64,000 nt of DNA, taken from JAAYYM01 sp964631375 (lineage in GTDB: Bacteria > Bacillota > Clostridia > Lachnospirales > Lachnospiraceae). The stretch covers positions 1 through 64,000 of the forward strand of contig CAZVYQ010000007.1 of assembly GCA_964631375.1 (NCBI GenBank), written 5' to 3'. A program made the translations under genes and the position numbers. Below, in pieces: positions 8,310 to 16,878 of this stretch. The notes beneath the pieces are model-generated. The model was not told the origin of the DNA and made no database searches. It saw only the letters and a list, made by a program, of their open reading frames with translations. Position 1 is the first letter of the stretch; each line of letters opens with the position of its first letter.

Positions 8310-8930
8310 CTACTTGTTTTTATAATAGAAAATTGCAAGCTGTGTACGATCACGCAGATCAAGCTTCTCAAGAATTGTACTGATATAATTTCTAACGGTA
8401 CCTTCACTTAAAAAGCTGTTATTTGCAATTTCCTTGTTGCTGAGACCGTCAGCGATCAGGGTAATCATTTCAATCTCCTTATCGGTCAAGCCATATTCCG
8501 CAAATGAAGCAACAGGAGATTCAACCATCATACCGGGTATCTTGGATATAATCTCATCTCCAAACACACGCTGTCCCATAAACACTGCGTGAATCGCAGG
8601 GACGATACTTTCGAAATTCTGTTTCAGCAGATAGCCCTTCGCTCCCAGTTTAAGTGCATCTATGATGTATTCGTTATCTGCAAAGGTTGTCAGATATAAG
8701 ATTTTTGCATCAGGATATTTGTCAATGATCTGCCTGCCAGCATCAATACCGGTCATATTGGCCATACGGATATCCATAAGAAGGATATCGGGCTGATATT
8801 GATCATACAGTACTATGGCATCACTGCCATCATTTCCGATTGCTGGTATTTCAATATTGTCTTCTGCTTCAAGAATTGTTTTCAATGCCTGACAAACCAG
8901 TCTGTCGTCATCTACAAGTAAGATTTTCAT
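8310..8930 (-). CDS. NarL/FixJ-family response regulator
   Basis: Cytoplasmic transcription factor of 206 residues. An N-terminal receiver domain has acidic Asp7-Asp8, phospho-acceptor Asp53 in LLMDIRM, the Thr of YLTTF near 85 and Lys of GYLLK near 107. A LuxR-type helix-turn-helix fills the C-terminus (about 145-200, LTDKEIEMITLIADGLSNKE then GTVRNYISTILEKL). The ribosome site AGGAG lies in the 3' end of the upstream kinase gene, and the two genes are six bases apart, so they form a pair. The divergent ABC exporter at 10096 is the likely target, by analogy with LiaR/YvfU-like systems; this is inference. Confidence 0.92.
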   Translation of the reverse strand: MKILLVDDDRLVCQALKTILEAEDNIEIPAIGNDGSDAIVLYDQYQPDILLMDIRMANMTGIDAGRQIIDKYPDAKILYLTTFADNEYIIDALKLGAKGYLLKQNFESIVPAIHAVFMGQRVFGDEIISKIPGMMVESPVASFAEYGLTDKEIEMITLIADGLSNKEIANNSFLSEGTVRNYISTILEKLDLRDRTQLAIFYYKNK

Positions 8931-8936
8931 AATTGA

Positions 8937-10019
8937 TTAAGCTCCTTCTCTCTTTGGTAGGGAAATGAAGATCTGATATCCGTTGTCCTGATCGATATGC
9001 ATAGTGCCATTCAAGGATTCCACTCGTTCCTGCATACTGCCGACACCCATTCCGGTCTCTGACTTGAGTTTATGATCAGATTTAGCTTTGGTTCCGTTAT
9101 CGGTAATCACAATCTGATAGATGCTCTGATGCTCCATGATCGAGATGGTTACACGGGTCGCATTGGAATGCTTCATAACGTTATTGAGTGCTTCTTTTAC
9201 TATATATAGAATAGAATATTTCGCCTTTGTTGTAAAGTCATTGGTTACGTTATAATCAAGATATACACTGCAAAAAGTAAATTCATGAACCAGTGCATCC
9301 AGCTTGGTTTTTAGATCTATGGATTCATCATGAATGTTATGAATGCTGTTACGAATACTATCCATTCCGTCTGTGAGAGAATTTTTAACATCATTCAAGG
9401 CAGTCTTAATTGTATCATCTTTGGAAATCGCGATCAGAGCTCCAACCTGAAGAATAGATCTTGATAGCATATGCCCGACATTGTCATGTATTTCACGTGC
9501 GATTCGATTTCTTTCATTGAGAGTGGCCAGATTGACCTCATAATCCTGTTTCTCAAGAAGATCCCGGTTCTTCTTTTCCAATTCATTTGCCATACCGGCG
9601 GTCTCATCACGCAATTTGATATAATTATCCTGAAATATCTTTAATTTATGAGAGTTATGTTTTAAAATAGAGGCAAGTGCACAAAGGATCAGAATGATCA
9701 CCAGATGAATTCCGTTTACACTTTTATATTGAATCAGCAAGGGAATACAAGCCAAACCGGCTATGAAATAGAACTTTTCATTTGTAATTTCATAAACGGT
9801 CATTGGCAGAAAATATAACAGCAAAGGATCAAAACAACATAAAAGCAGATATAGAACAAAGACGATCAGATGAAATATCGGATGGTCGAATACCGTACAT
9901 AAAGCACTCATGATGACAACAAGGAGTACCGGAAATGCGATATAGTATGTACCGTTGAGACTGACTGCAAAACCGGCACAGCATAAAAGCAATATAATCT
10001 TATGAATCAGACTGTTCAA
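8937..10019 (-). CDS. DesK/NarX-type sensor histidine kinase
   Basis: Membrane sensor of 360 residues that partners the adjacent response regulator. Four to five hydrophobic segments fill residues 5-120 with almost no extracytoplasmic domain, as in intramembrane-sensing kinases. A short coiled coil (about 125-165) leads to a HisKA_3 domain with phospho-acceptor His178 in RNRIAREIHDNVGHML. The HATPase domain has an N-box ALNNVMKHSNATRV near 270 and a G-box GMGVGSMQERVESLNG near 325. The start is TTG; GGAGG lies seven bases upstream and no better in-frame start is near. The stimulus is unknown, possibly membrane or envelope stress. Confidence 0.9.
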   Translation of the reverse strand: MNSLIHKIILLLCCAGFAVSLNGTYYIAFPVLLVVIMSALCTVFDHPIFHLIVFVLYLLLCCFDPLLLYFLPMTVYEITNEKFYFIAGLACIPLLIQYKSVNGIHLVIILILCALASILKHNSHKLKIFQDNYIKLRDETAGMANELEKKNRDLLEKQDYEVNLATLNERNRIAREIHDNVGHMLSRSILQVGALIAISKDDTIKTALNDVKNSLTDGMDSIRNSIHNIHDESIDLKTKLDALVHEFTFCSVYLDYNVTNDFTTKAKYSILYIVKEALNNVMKHSNATRVTISIMEHQSIYQIVITDNGTKAKSDHKLKSETGMGVGSMQERVESLNGTMHIDQDNGYQIFISLPKREGA

Positions 10020-10095
10020 AGGGTTACCTCCGGAAGATAGAACTGATGAAAACAGTATATCATTTTTTGTTCAGAAAATAAAGTTTGGAGAGCGT

Positions 10096-11022
10096 ATGGC
10101 ACTTAAAATTAATCAATTGGTAAAGAGATATGGAGACAGATTGATATTAGATTTTCTCGATTTGGAGGTTCAGGATGGAGAACTGTTTGGACTGCTTGGT
10201 TCTGACGGAGCCGGGAAATCAACCGTTATAGACTGCATTCTGGGATTACAGGAGTACGACAGAGGAGAGATTACGATTTTCTCTGAAACAATGGGTAAGA
10301 ATCATCTGGATCTGAAGAGGAGGATCGGAATTGTTCCTGAACAGCTTGTTTTAATTCAAGAGCTGACGGTCTATGAGAATATAGATTTCTTTTGCGGACT
10401 CTATATTTCTGATCATGCAGTCAGGAAACAGTATGTAGATGAGGCGATCACCCTATGCGACCTCTGTACGGTATTGGCACTGTATCCGCGTGACATATCA
10501 CCCGGAGTATGTAAGAGACTGAACTTTGCATGTGGCATTGCACATAAACCTGATTTTCTGATTGTAGACGAGCCGATTATCGGGTCAGATGCATTGAGTA
10601 GAGCAGTTCTCATCGAAGCCATCAAGCAGTTGAACAGAAAAGGGACTACAATCTTTTATGCGTCCAGAGATATCGAAGAGATGTCACAATTATGTAGCCG
10701 AATCGCAATCATGAATCAGGGGAAAGTTATTATAACCGCAACCACTGATGAATTGAAAGCATTTATCTCTGTGGGTGAGAAAGTCACGATTGAAGTTTAT
10801 AAAATGAGCCCCGAATACGTTGAAGAAATCAGCGGATTGCGTGGTGTGGCGTTTACGAATTATGTGAATCACGAATTAGTGGTCAGATCTGAAAAAGGAA
10901 GAAATAATCTTGCAAATATTCTGCATTTTTTGGAGGATAGAAAGATTCCGTTCGGGAAAGTATACTCGGAGGTTCCAATGCTAAAGGATGTGTTCTGGGA
11001 ATTAACCGGAAAGGAGTTGTGA
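10096..11022 (+). CDS. ABC transporter ATP-binding protein with degenerate signature and H-loop
   Basis: 308-residue ATPase of the DrrA/CcmA-like exporter class. Walker A is GSDGAGKST at 35-43 and Walker B is DFLIVDEPIIGSD near 160. The ABC signature, normally LSGGQ, reads ISPGVCKRL, and the switch histidine (expected in a T-H-x-x-E-E context) is replaced in ASRDIEEM. About 90 residues follow the ATPase core, as in many antibiotic exporters of this class. It heads a three-gene exporter set and is divergent from the two-component system. Loss of the signature glycine and the H-loop His suggests weak hydrolysis or a regulatory ATPase; the fold itself is not in doubt. Confidence 0.87.
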   Translation: MALKINQLVKRYGDRLILDFLDLEVQDGELFGLLGSDGAGKSTVIDCILGLQEYDRGEITIFSETMGKNHLDLKRRIGIVPEQLVLIQELTVYENIDFFCGLYISDHAVRKQYVDEAITLCDLCTVLALYPRDISPGVCKRLNFACGIAHKPDFLIVDEPIIGSDALSRAVLIEAIKQLNRKGTTIFYASRDIEEMSQLCSRIAIMNQGKVIITATTDELKAFISVGEKVTIEVYKMSPEYVEEISGLRGVAFTNYVNHELVVRSEKGRNNLANILHFLEDRKIPFGKVYSEVPMLKDVFWELTGKEL

Positions 11023-11025
11023 TGA

Positions 11026-11691
11026 TTGGATCAGTTACTATATCGATTTAAGATTATTTTGAGAATGAAGGGATTTATGCTCCGCTGTGTAATATGTCCA
11101 ATCATAGTCGCTACATTATGCTACACTTCCTTTGAACGAGTACAGTATGCAACAATATCGGAAGGAGACAGGATTGCGATTGGAATTGTGGGAGATGATC
11201 ATACCCTCAAGGAGATTTTTGATCAGGAGCGATTTGAAGTTTATAACATTACGGAAACAGTGGCCGAAAAGTATCTGGAGGATGGAGTGATTTCTTCTTA
11301 TATACGATTGACCAGTCCGCCTGAGTTGATTACGGTCAAATATGAGGACGAACAAAAAATCACAAAAGCTTATCTGGATGCATATCTGACAGGAACAGCA
11401 CCTGCAAGAATAAGAGAACAGCATATGATCGGAATGCTTGAAGGAGCAGAACGTTCAGCAGGTATTCCTAATTTTGCAAAATTATCCATGGCTATAACAG
11501 GGACGTGTATATCCGGGTTGTTGTTAATGACGTTGCTGGGTAAGAAACGACGTGAAATTGCTGTACGAAGCAGCATTGCCGCAAAATCGGGATTAAGTAT
11601 GATTGCACAGGATCTGATCATTGTGACGGTACTGCTCACATTCATTTTTTTAATATTATATGGATATATTTATTTTATACTGAAAGTATGA
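11026..11691 (+). CDS. Short ABC-2-type exporter membrane subunit
   Basis: 221-residue membrane protein beginning at TTG 11026 (AAGGAG at 11011-11016, in the end of the ATPase gene). One hydrophobic segment near residues 15-33 is followed by about 110 mostly polar residues, probably outside the membrane, and two hydrophobic segments at about 150-165 and 192-220. This resembles the first part of an ABC-2 permease of the YhgE/DrrB kind that stops early, before the usual six-helix core is complete. It may pair with the six-helix protein encoded next to make one exporter. No enzymatic motif is visible. Function beyond transport is unknown. Confidence 0.65.
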   Translation: MDQLLYRFKIILRMKGFMLRCVICPIIVATLCYTSFERVQYATISEGDRIAIGIVGDDHTLKEIFDQERFEVYNITETVAEKYLEDGVISSYIRLTSPPELITVKYEDEQKITKAYLDAYLTGTAPARIREQHMIGMLEGAERSAGIPNFAKLSMAITGTCISGLLLMTLLGKKRREIAVRSSIAAKSGLSMIAQDLIIVTVLLTFIFLILYGYIYFILKV

Positions 11692-11712
11692 TTGCATGGC
11701 ATCGGAGGAAAT

Positions 11713-12528
11713 ATGAACCTGTATTTAACTTATGGAAAATTGTTAAAGTATCATAAATGGAAGGTACTTATTTCCGTTGTTTTGATGATGGCAGCGTCGA
11801 TTTTGCTGACAATCCAGATTCGATATATAGAGATGATGGAGGTTATGCGGCTGGAACATATCATGACTGGAGAGACAAAGGTCATTCTGTATCAACAGAT
11901 ACAAAATAGCAATCAATTTGAAATTATGAAATTATATCTAAACGGAATGGCTTTTTCTATTATGGGCATCAGTGCATTAGGTACGTTGATGTTAATCCGG
12001 GTGGTCGAGGAAAAATCGGTGAGAGAGAGGATTTTATGTGCCCCGATCAAAAATTGTGAACTAGCTGCCAGTGAAGCACTGCTCCCGCTACTCCAGCTTC
12101 CGGTGATATGGGTGATCCATACCATTGCGGCCGGCATATTAATTGGAAGTACACTGTTAAGTATCCAAGGACTTTTGATGATTATGAACATACTGATGCT
12201 TTCTGTGGCAGGTATTGGATTTGCTTTTTTGATACCACGGGTTACAAAAGATGTGATTACGATGAGAGTGACTTTAATCGCGGCAATAGCAATTATGTGT
12301 TTTATCAGCGGAGGATTTATTCCGGACTATCTTCTCGGGAATACAACAAAGGATTTTGCGGTATTTACGCCTGTGTATTGGTATATCAGGGCGAATGACT
12401 TGATCCGCTCCTTTCAGTTGCCCGAGATATCTTCACTGGTGGAGATTATCAGGTGCTTTTTTATGCAACTGATATTTGCAGTGATGTTTTATGTTGTTGC
12501 ATACGCTGATCGAAAACGAAAGGAGTAA
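11713..12528 (+). CDS. ABC-2-type transporter permease
   Basis: 271-residue protein with about six predicted membrane helices, the normal layout for an ABC-2 permease: a first helix near 20-40, helices clustered at 85-245 and a terminal helix. I chose ATG 11713, preceded by GGAGG; a TTG 21 bases earlier has no ribosome site. It lies 21 bases after the short membrane subunit and 19 bases before the lipid-kinase-like gene. Together with the ATPase at 10096 it probably forms an exporter. Substrate unknown; the nearby two-component system suggests drug or peptide export or lipid-related stress. Confidence 0.8.
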   Translation: MNLYLTYGKLLKYHKWKVLISVVLMMAASILLTIQIRYIEMMEVMRLEHIMTGETKVILYQQIQNSNQFEIMKLYLNGMAFSIMGISALGTLMLIRVVEEKSVRERILCAPIKNCELAASEALLPLLQLPVIWVIHTIAAGILIGSTLLSIQGLLMIMNILMLSVAGIGFAFLIPRVTKDVITMRVTLIAAIAIMCFISGGFIPDYLLGNTTKDFAVFTPVYWYIRANDLIRSFQLPEISSLVEIIRCFFMQLIFAVMFYVVAYADRKRKE

Positions 12529-12547
12529 GTAACAGGAGGTTGGACAT

Positions 12548-13468
12548 ATGGATGAACGAAAGATGTTTTTCATATATAATCCGCGTGCCGGTAAAGGGCA
12601 GATCAAGGGTCATCTCATGAAGATACTGGATATTTTCGCAAAGGAAGGATATTTGGTTACTGTATATCCTACCAAATATCCAAGAGATGCCATTGCGGCA
12701 GCAGAACGAATGGGGAGCGAGTATGATCTGCTGGTCTGCAGCGGCGGTGACGGTACACTGGATGAGGTAGTAACAGGAATCATGAAAGGAAATCACAAGA
12801 TTCCCGTCGGATATATTCCAGCAGGAAGCACCAATGATTTTGCGAACAGTCTGCACTTGCCTAAAACAATGGAAAAAGCGGCAGAGGTGGTGGTTCAGGA
12901 TTATCGCTTTCCATGTGATATTGGAGCCTTTAATGATGATGTATTTGTCTATATTGCCGCATTTGGACTTTTTACGGACGTCTCATATGGTACACCACAG
13001 GAAGAAAAAAACATATTGGGACATATGGCCTATCTAATGGAAGGGATGAAGCGCCTGCCGGAAGTGAGTAATACCTGTCATCTGCGAGTGGAGTGTAACG
13101 GTAAAAAAATAGAAGAGGATTTTGTGTTCGGTATGGTTACAAATTCGTATTCTGTAGGTGGGTTTAAGAGTATTACAGGGAAAAATGTGAAGCTGAATGA
13201 CGGATTGTTTGAAGTAACACTGATCAAACGTCCGAGAAATCCGATCGAAATGCAGGGGATCATGACATCTCTGCTGGCACAGGAAACAGATGAAAGATAT
13301 ATGTATAGTTTCAGGACAAAAGAGATCAAAATTGAATCAACAAAAAGGATACCATGGACACTGGATGGAGAATTTGGTGGCGAACACAAGAAGGTATGGA
13401 TACAGAATAAAAAAGAAGCACTGAATATCATCGTAAAAAAGCCCCTAAAAAGGGAGGATGCCAAGTGA
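12548..13468 (+). CDS. Diacylglycerol/lipid kinase family protein (DagK_cat, YegS/BmrU-like)
   Basis: 306-residue cytosolic or peripheral enzyme of the ATP-NAD/diacylglycerol kinase superfamily. The nucleotide-binding YNPRAGKG lies at 10-17, the hallmark GGDGTLDEVVTG begins at 66, and PAGSTNDFAN follows near 96. The C-terminal beta-rich half holds WTLDGEFGGE near 277. Members phosphorylate diacylglycerol or related lipids and recycle diacylglycerol released during lipoteichoic acid synthesis. The ATG has AGGAGG upstream, and the gene is the last of the exporter operon; BmrU has a similar place beside a drug exporter in Bacillus. Lipid substrate not determined. Confidence 0.9.
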   Translation: MDERKMFFIYNPRAGKGQIKGHLMKILDIFAKEGYLVTVYPTKYPRDAIAAAERMGSEYDLLVCSGGDGTLDEVVTGIMKGNHKIPVGYIPAGSTNDFANSLHLPKTMEKAAEVVVQDYRFPCDIGAFNDDVFVYIAAFGLFTDVSYGTPQEEKNILGHMAYLMEGMKRLPEVSNTCHLRVECNGKKIEEDFVFGMVTNSYSVGGFKSITGKNVKLNDGLFEVTLIKRPRNPIEMQGIMTSLLAQETDERYMYSFRTKEIKIESTKRIPWTLDGEFGGEHKKVWIQNKKEALNIIVKKPLKREDAK

Positions 13469-13488
13469 CCGGGTCACTTGGCATTATT
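13458..13488 (+). terminator. Terminator at the end of the exporter operon
   Basis: ATGCCAAGTGACC (13458-13470) is the exact reverse complement of 13472-13484, with a single G at the centre. The stop codon of the lipid-kinase gene lies in the left arm. Only a weak T-rich tail (TATTAT) follows. Confidence 0.65.
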
Positions 13489-13648
13489 ATGAAAAAGTAT
13501 TTAAATAGTAATGTTACTATGAGTTTGTCGAAAATTTGTTATCTCTTGTTTCTATGGTCTTAGTATAGTTCACATAAATGGATAAACAATGTTATGTTAA
13601 TGAATTTTATTAAAATGATTTATGAACAATTCATGAACATACAGGCTT

Positions 13649-14170
13649 TTAAGCCTTTTTCGGCTCCGGATAGTCGATTCCAAAGGTTTCTACGGTCATT
13701 GACTTTATTTTCTGTTCCTGAACTGGTCGGTCTGAGTAATCAACCTGTACAGAAGCAATTTTATCAACGATGTCAAGTCCCTCTGTTACTTTTCCAAAGG
13801 CGGCGTACGCACCATCCAGATGAGGAGAGGTTTTGTGCATTAGGAAAAACTGCGAACCTGCAGAATCAGGATGAGCACTTCTTGCCATAGACAGAACACC
13901 AGGCTCATGTGCAAGGTCATTTTGAAAACCGTTTTGTGTAAACTCTCCTGGAATACTGTATCCGGGTCCGTCATAACCGGTTCCGGAAGGGCATCCTCCC
14001 TGAATCATAAAGCCATTGATGACCCTATGAAAAATCAGTCCATCATAAAATCCCTTGGAGACAAGACTGATAAAATTATTAACTGTGTTTGGAGCAATGT
14101 CAGGATAAAGCTCAGCTTTCATAACATCGCCGTTTTCCATTGTAATGGTAATGATTGGATTTTGTGACAT
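13649..14170 (-). CDS. Cyclophilin-type peptidyl-prolyl cis-trans isomerase
   Basis: 173-residue single-domain cyclophilin that catalyses proline isomerisation in protein folding. It has the core motif FHRVINGFMIQGG near 47-59, the substrate-pocket SAGSQFFLMHKTSPHLDG near 100-117, and YAAFGKVTEGLDIVDKI after it. There is no signal peptide or lipobox, so it is cytoplasmic. The ATG is preceded by GGAGG on the minus strand. It stands alone, converging on the exporter operon and diverging from the glycan operon. Confidence 0.95.
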   Translation of the reverse strand: MSQNPIITITMENGDVMKAELYPDIAPNTVNNFISLVSKGFYDGLIFHRVINGFMIQGGCPSGTGYDGPGYSIPGEFTQNGFQNDLAHEPGVLSMARSAHPDSAGSQFFLMHKTSPHLDGAYAAFGKVTEGLDIVDKIASVQVDYSDRPVQEQKIKSMTVETFGIDYPEPKKA

Positions 14171-14266
14171 AATTGTAATTCCTCCGTATATATTATTTAA
14201 GTAACACTTTCTATTATTGTAACCAAATTAAAACTAATAGTAAAGAAAAATCCTACTTTTGGCGGA

Positions 14267-14295
14267 TAGAAAAAGAGCGAAAAATGTGATATAAT
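14267..14295 (+). promoter_or_regulatory. Promoter of the large glycan operon
   Basis: TAGAAA (14267-14272), a 17-base spacer, then TATAAT (14290-14295) preceded by TGA, which makes an extended -10. It lies about 75 bases before the first glycosyltransferase and is the only strong promoter I see before the 15-gene run. Confidence 0.65.
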
Positions 14296-14371
14296 TAACC
14301 ACTGTATGTATAAATATAATATATGAGGAACCAAAGCATCTCATATGTAAATAAAGAGGAGGAACCGGAGT

Positions 14372-15322
14372 ATGCATAAGCTGGCCATAGTTGTACCTTG
14401 TTATAATGAGGAACCGGTAATTCGCGAATCGGTCAAGCAATTGACACAGGTACTTCAAGGAATGATAAACGCCGAAAAGATCAAGGCGGATAGTTTTGTG
14501 ATGTTTGTAAATGATGGCAGTAAAGATCAGACATGGGAACTGATTAAAGAGGCTTATGAGAATAGCCAGTATGTATATGGGTTAAATCTTGCAGGAAATG
14601 TCGGACATCAGAATGCACTGGTTGCCGGATTGTTGACGGCCAAGGAAATGGCAGATATGTGTATATCAATTGATGCGGATCTGCAGGATGATGTAGATGT
14701 AATCGAGGAAATGGTCGATCAGTTTGAAGCAGGATGTGATATCGTATATGGCGTACGAAGTGCACGTAAAACAGATACATTCTTTAAAAGAACCACTGCA
14801 GAGGGCTTTTACAAGATCATGAGAGCAATGGGTATTAAAAGTGTGTATAATCATGCTGATTACAGACTGATGAGTAAGAGAGCATTGGATCAGTTGTCTC
14901 AATATAAAGAGAGAAACCTGTTTCTTCGTGGAATCGTTCCTTTGATTGGCTATAAAACCGAATGCGTTTATTACGAAAGAAAAGAACGTTTTGCTGGAGA
15001 GTCTAAGTATCCACTGAAAAAGATGATGAGCTTTGCCTTTGATGGGATTACATCATTCAGCACGAAACCGATGATGTTTATTTTGGGCTTGGGTTTTGCA
15101 ATGGTTATGGTCAGTATCATAGCCGGAATATATGCCTTATTATCATATATATCGGGACATGTAACATCAGGATGGACGTCATTGATTTTGTCATTATGGT
15201 TTATCGGAGGAGTGATCCTGTTTGCACTTGGTCTGATTGGACAGTATATAGGAAAGATTTATATCGAGGTAAAGGAACGTCCGCGTTATAACATTGAATG
15301 TATACTAAAACATGAGGAGTAG
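14372..15322 (+). CDS. Family 2 glycosyltransferase, DPM1/GtrB-like, with two C-terminal membrane helices
   Basis: 316-residue enzyme expected to move a sugar from a nucleotide donor to polyprenyl phosphate on the inner face of the membrane. The GT-A domain shows VVPCYNEE at 7-14, VNDGSKDQT near 46-54 and the metal-binding DADLQDD at 101-107. Two hydrophobic segments at about 230-255 and 268-290 are followed by YIEVKERPRY, the usual C-terminus of GtrB/ArnC/YkoT-like proteins. The lipid-linked sugar would feed the GT-C-type enzymes encoded later in the same operon. It is the first gene after the promoter, with AGGAGG upstream. Donor sugar not known. Confidence 0.88.
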   Translation: MHKLAIVVPCYNEEPVIRESVKQLTQVLQGMINAEKIKADSFVMFVNDGSKDQTWELIKEAYENSQYVYGLNLAGNVGHQNALVAGLLTAKEMADMCISIDADLQDDVDVIEEMVDQFEAGCDIVYGVRSARKTDTFFKRTTAEGFYKIMRAMGIKSVYNHADYRLMSKRALDQLSQYKERNLFLRGIVPLIGYKTECVYYERKERFAGESKYPLKKMMSFAFDGITSFSTKPMMFILGLGFAMVMVSIIAGIYALLSYISGHVTSGWTSLILSLWFIGGVILFALGLIGQYIGKIYIEVKERPRYNIECILKHEE

Positions 15323-15324
15323 GG

Positions 15325-16866
15325 ATGGAGCCAACAGAAAAGAATAAAATTGCCAAACGAATCAATGTTTTCGTGGCAATTCTACAGAAGCTGAAAAAAA
15401 TCAGAGATGACATGAACAAACGTATGGAACATGCATATTCACCTGCGGCGATTGCATCTTATGTTACGGTGATTGCCATGCTTCTATTGATCATGATGCT
15501 GTTTATTCCGAATTATCTGGGAGTGGCTGATGACGGATCATTGTCTAAGGTTATTAATAGTGCAGGTCTGAACTATATTCAGGATGATGTTGATGAAATC
15601 TATAATAATTATTTTGTTCGAAACTATACAAATGTATTATCTGATTATCAAAAAACGATTAAGCGTGAATCCAGTCAGATCACATTAGTTCGGTTTGCTG
15701 TATGGCTTGATAATGTAATTACAAGAGATAAATATTTTGATATGAGGTTTTTGGGATTGATTTATAGTCTTTTGTATGCCCCGGCTTTATGGCTGTTTGT
15801 AAAGCAGGCCTGTACCAGAGTCAAACGTTTTTCCGAAGGAGTAGTGATAGGCTTTTTTGGAGTCTTGATGTTCGCAGATGTTTCTTATATTACATATTTT
15901 AATTCTTTTTATCCGGAAGCATTGTGGTTTATAGCATTTATGTATTGTATAGCGGGAGCAATGGCTTTTCAGGAAGTAAATCGCGTCGGCAAAGATTTTG
16001 CATACATGATGCTCATCCTAACATCTACATTTATATTAATCACGTCTCGTCAGCAATGTGCGGTAATCGGAATACTGGTTGCAGTGTACATATTAAAACT
16101 GATGTTTATCAGGAGGCATTGGTTATGGAGCTTTGCCTGTGTCAGTATATCAATTTTGCTAATGTTTGTATCATTAATGTGTATGCTTCGCTTGGAAAAT
16201 GACTTTGATGAAAGAAGCAAATTTCATGCAATGACAAGAGGTGTATTATTTCAATCCAAGAATCCAAGCAAAACACTGGAGGAGTTTGGGATTGACCCCT
16301 CATATGAGATGCTGACAGATGCGTCCTCATATGATTATCTGCCGTTGGTAAAGGCCGAAAACAAAGAAGTACTGGATGAAGGATTTTATGATCATTATAC
16401 AATTCAGGATATCCTGACGTACTATGTGCGGCATCCGGGCGAGATGTTTTCTATGTTGGATGTGGCAATTAAGGCATCGTTTACAATCCGAAGAAGTTAT
16501 TGCGGTAATTATGAAATTCAAGTAGGACTTCCGCCACAGGCAAAGAGTCTGTTTTGGTCGGGGTGGAGCACCTTTAAGGATGTGTCTGCACCCAAAACGA
16601 TCGGATATGTGATTCTGTTGGTTGCAGGAATCATTATGTTATATGGAAAGTCCTATTCTCTGCGACCGGAGAGAGACAGGAGAAGCACCGTAATGGTTGA
16701 TACGCTGATTCTGGTATTGGCCGTAGGACTGTCACAGGCAATCATTACAATTATCAACAGTGGTGACGCTGAACTTGTACAGCATTGCTTTCTGTTAGGG
16801 TTTGGGATTGATATCATGTCATATTTTGTTTTAGCAGAGATACTGCATAAACTGAACATTTTGTAA
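15325..16866 (+). CDS. Multi-pass membrane protein, GT-C-like, related to the duplicated protein at 32051
   Basis: 513 residues with about ten predicted membrane helices. After the first helix an extracytoplasmic loop carries PNYLGVADDGS (63-72), the position where GT-C glycosyltransferases keep catalytic acidic residues. A polar segment at about 290-390 (LEEFGIDPSYEM, then YYVRHPGEMFSMLDVAI) has clear counterparts in both halves of the 1056-residue protein at 32051. I infer a lipid-linked sugar transferase acting outside the membrane; a flippase or polymerase is possible. It starts two bases after the GT2 gene, which probably makes its lipid-sugar donor. The family name is not certain. Confidence 0.7.
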   Translation: MEPTEKNKIAKRINVFVAILQKLKKIRDDMNKRMEHAYSPAAIASYVTVIAMLLLIMMLFIPNYLGVADDGSLSKVINSAGLNYIQDDVDEIYNNYFVRNYTNVLSDYQKTIKRESSQITLVRFAVWLDNVITRDKYFDMRFLGLIYSLLYAPALWLFVKQACTRVKRFSEGVVIGFFGVLMFADVSYITYFNSFYPEALWFIAFMYCIAGAMAFQEVNRVGKDFAYMMLILTSTFILITSRQQCAVIGILVAVYILKLMFIRRHWLWSFACVSISILLMFVSLMCMLRLENDFDERSKFHAMTRGVLFQSKNPSKTLEEFGIDPSYEMLTDASSYDYLPLVKAENKEVLDEGFYDHYTIQDILTYYVRHPGEMFSMLDVAIKASFTIRRSYCGNYEIQVGLPPQAKSLFWSGWSTFKDVSAPKTIGYVILLVAGIIMLYGKSYSLRPERDRRSTVMVDTLILVLAVGLSQAIITIINSGDAELVQHCFLLGFGIDIMSYFVLAEILHKLNIL

Positions 16867-16878
16867 AGGAGATCGATT

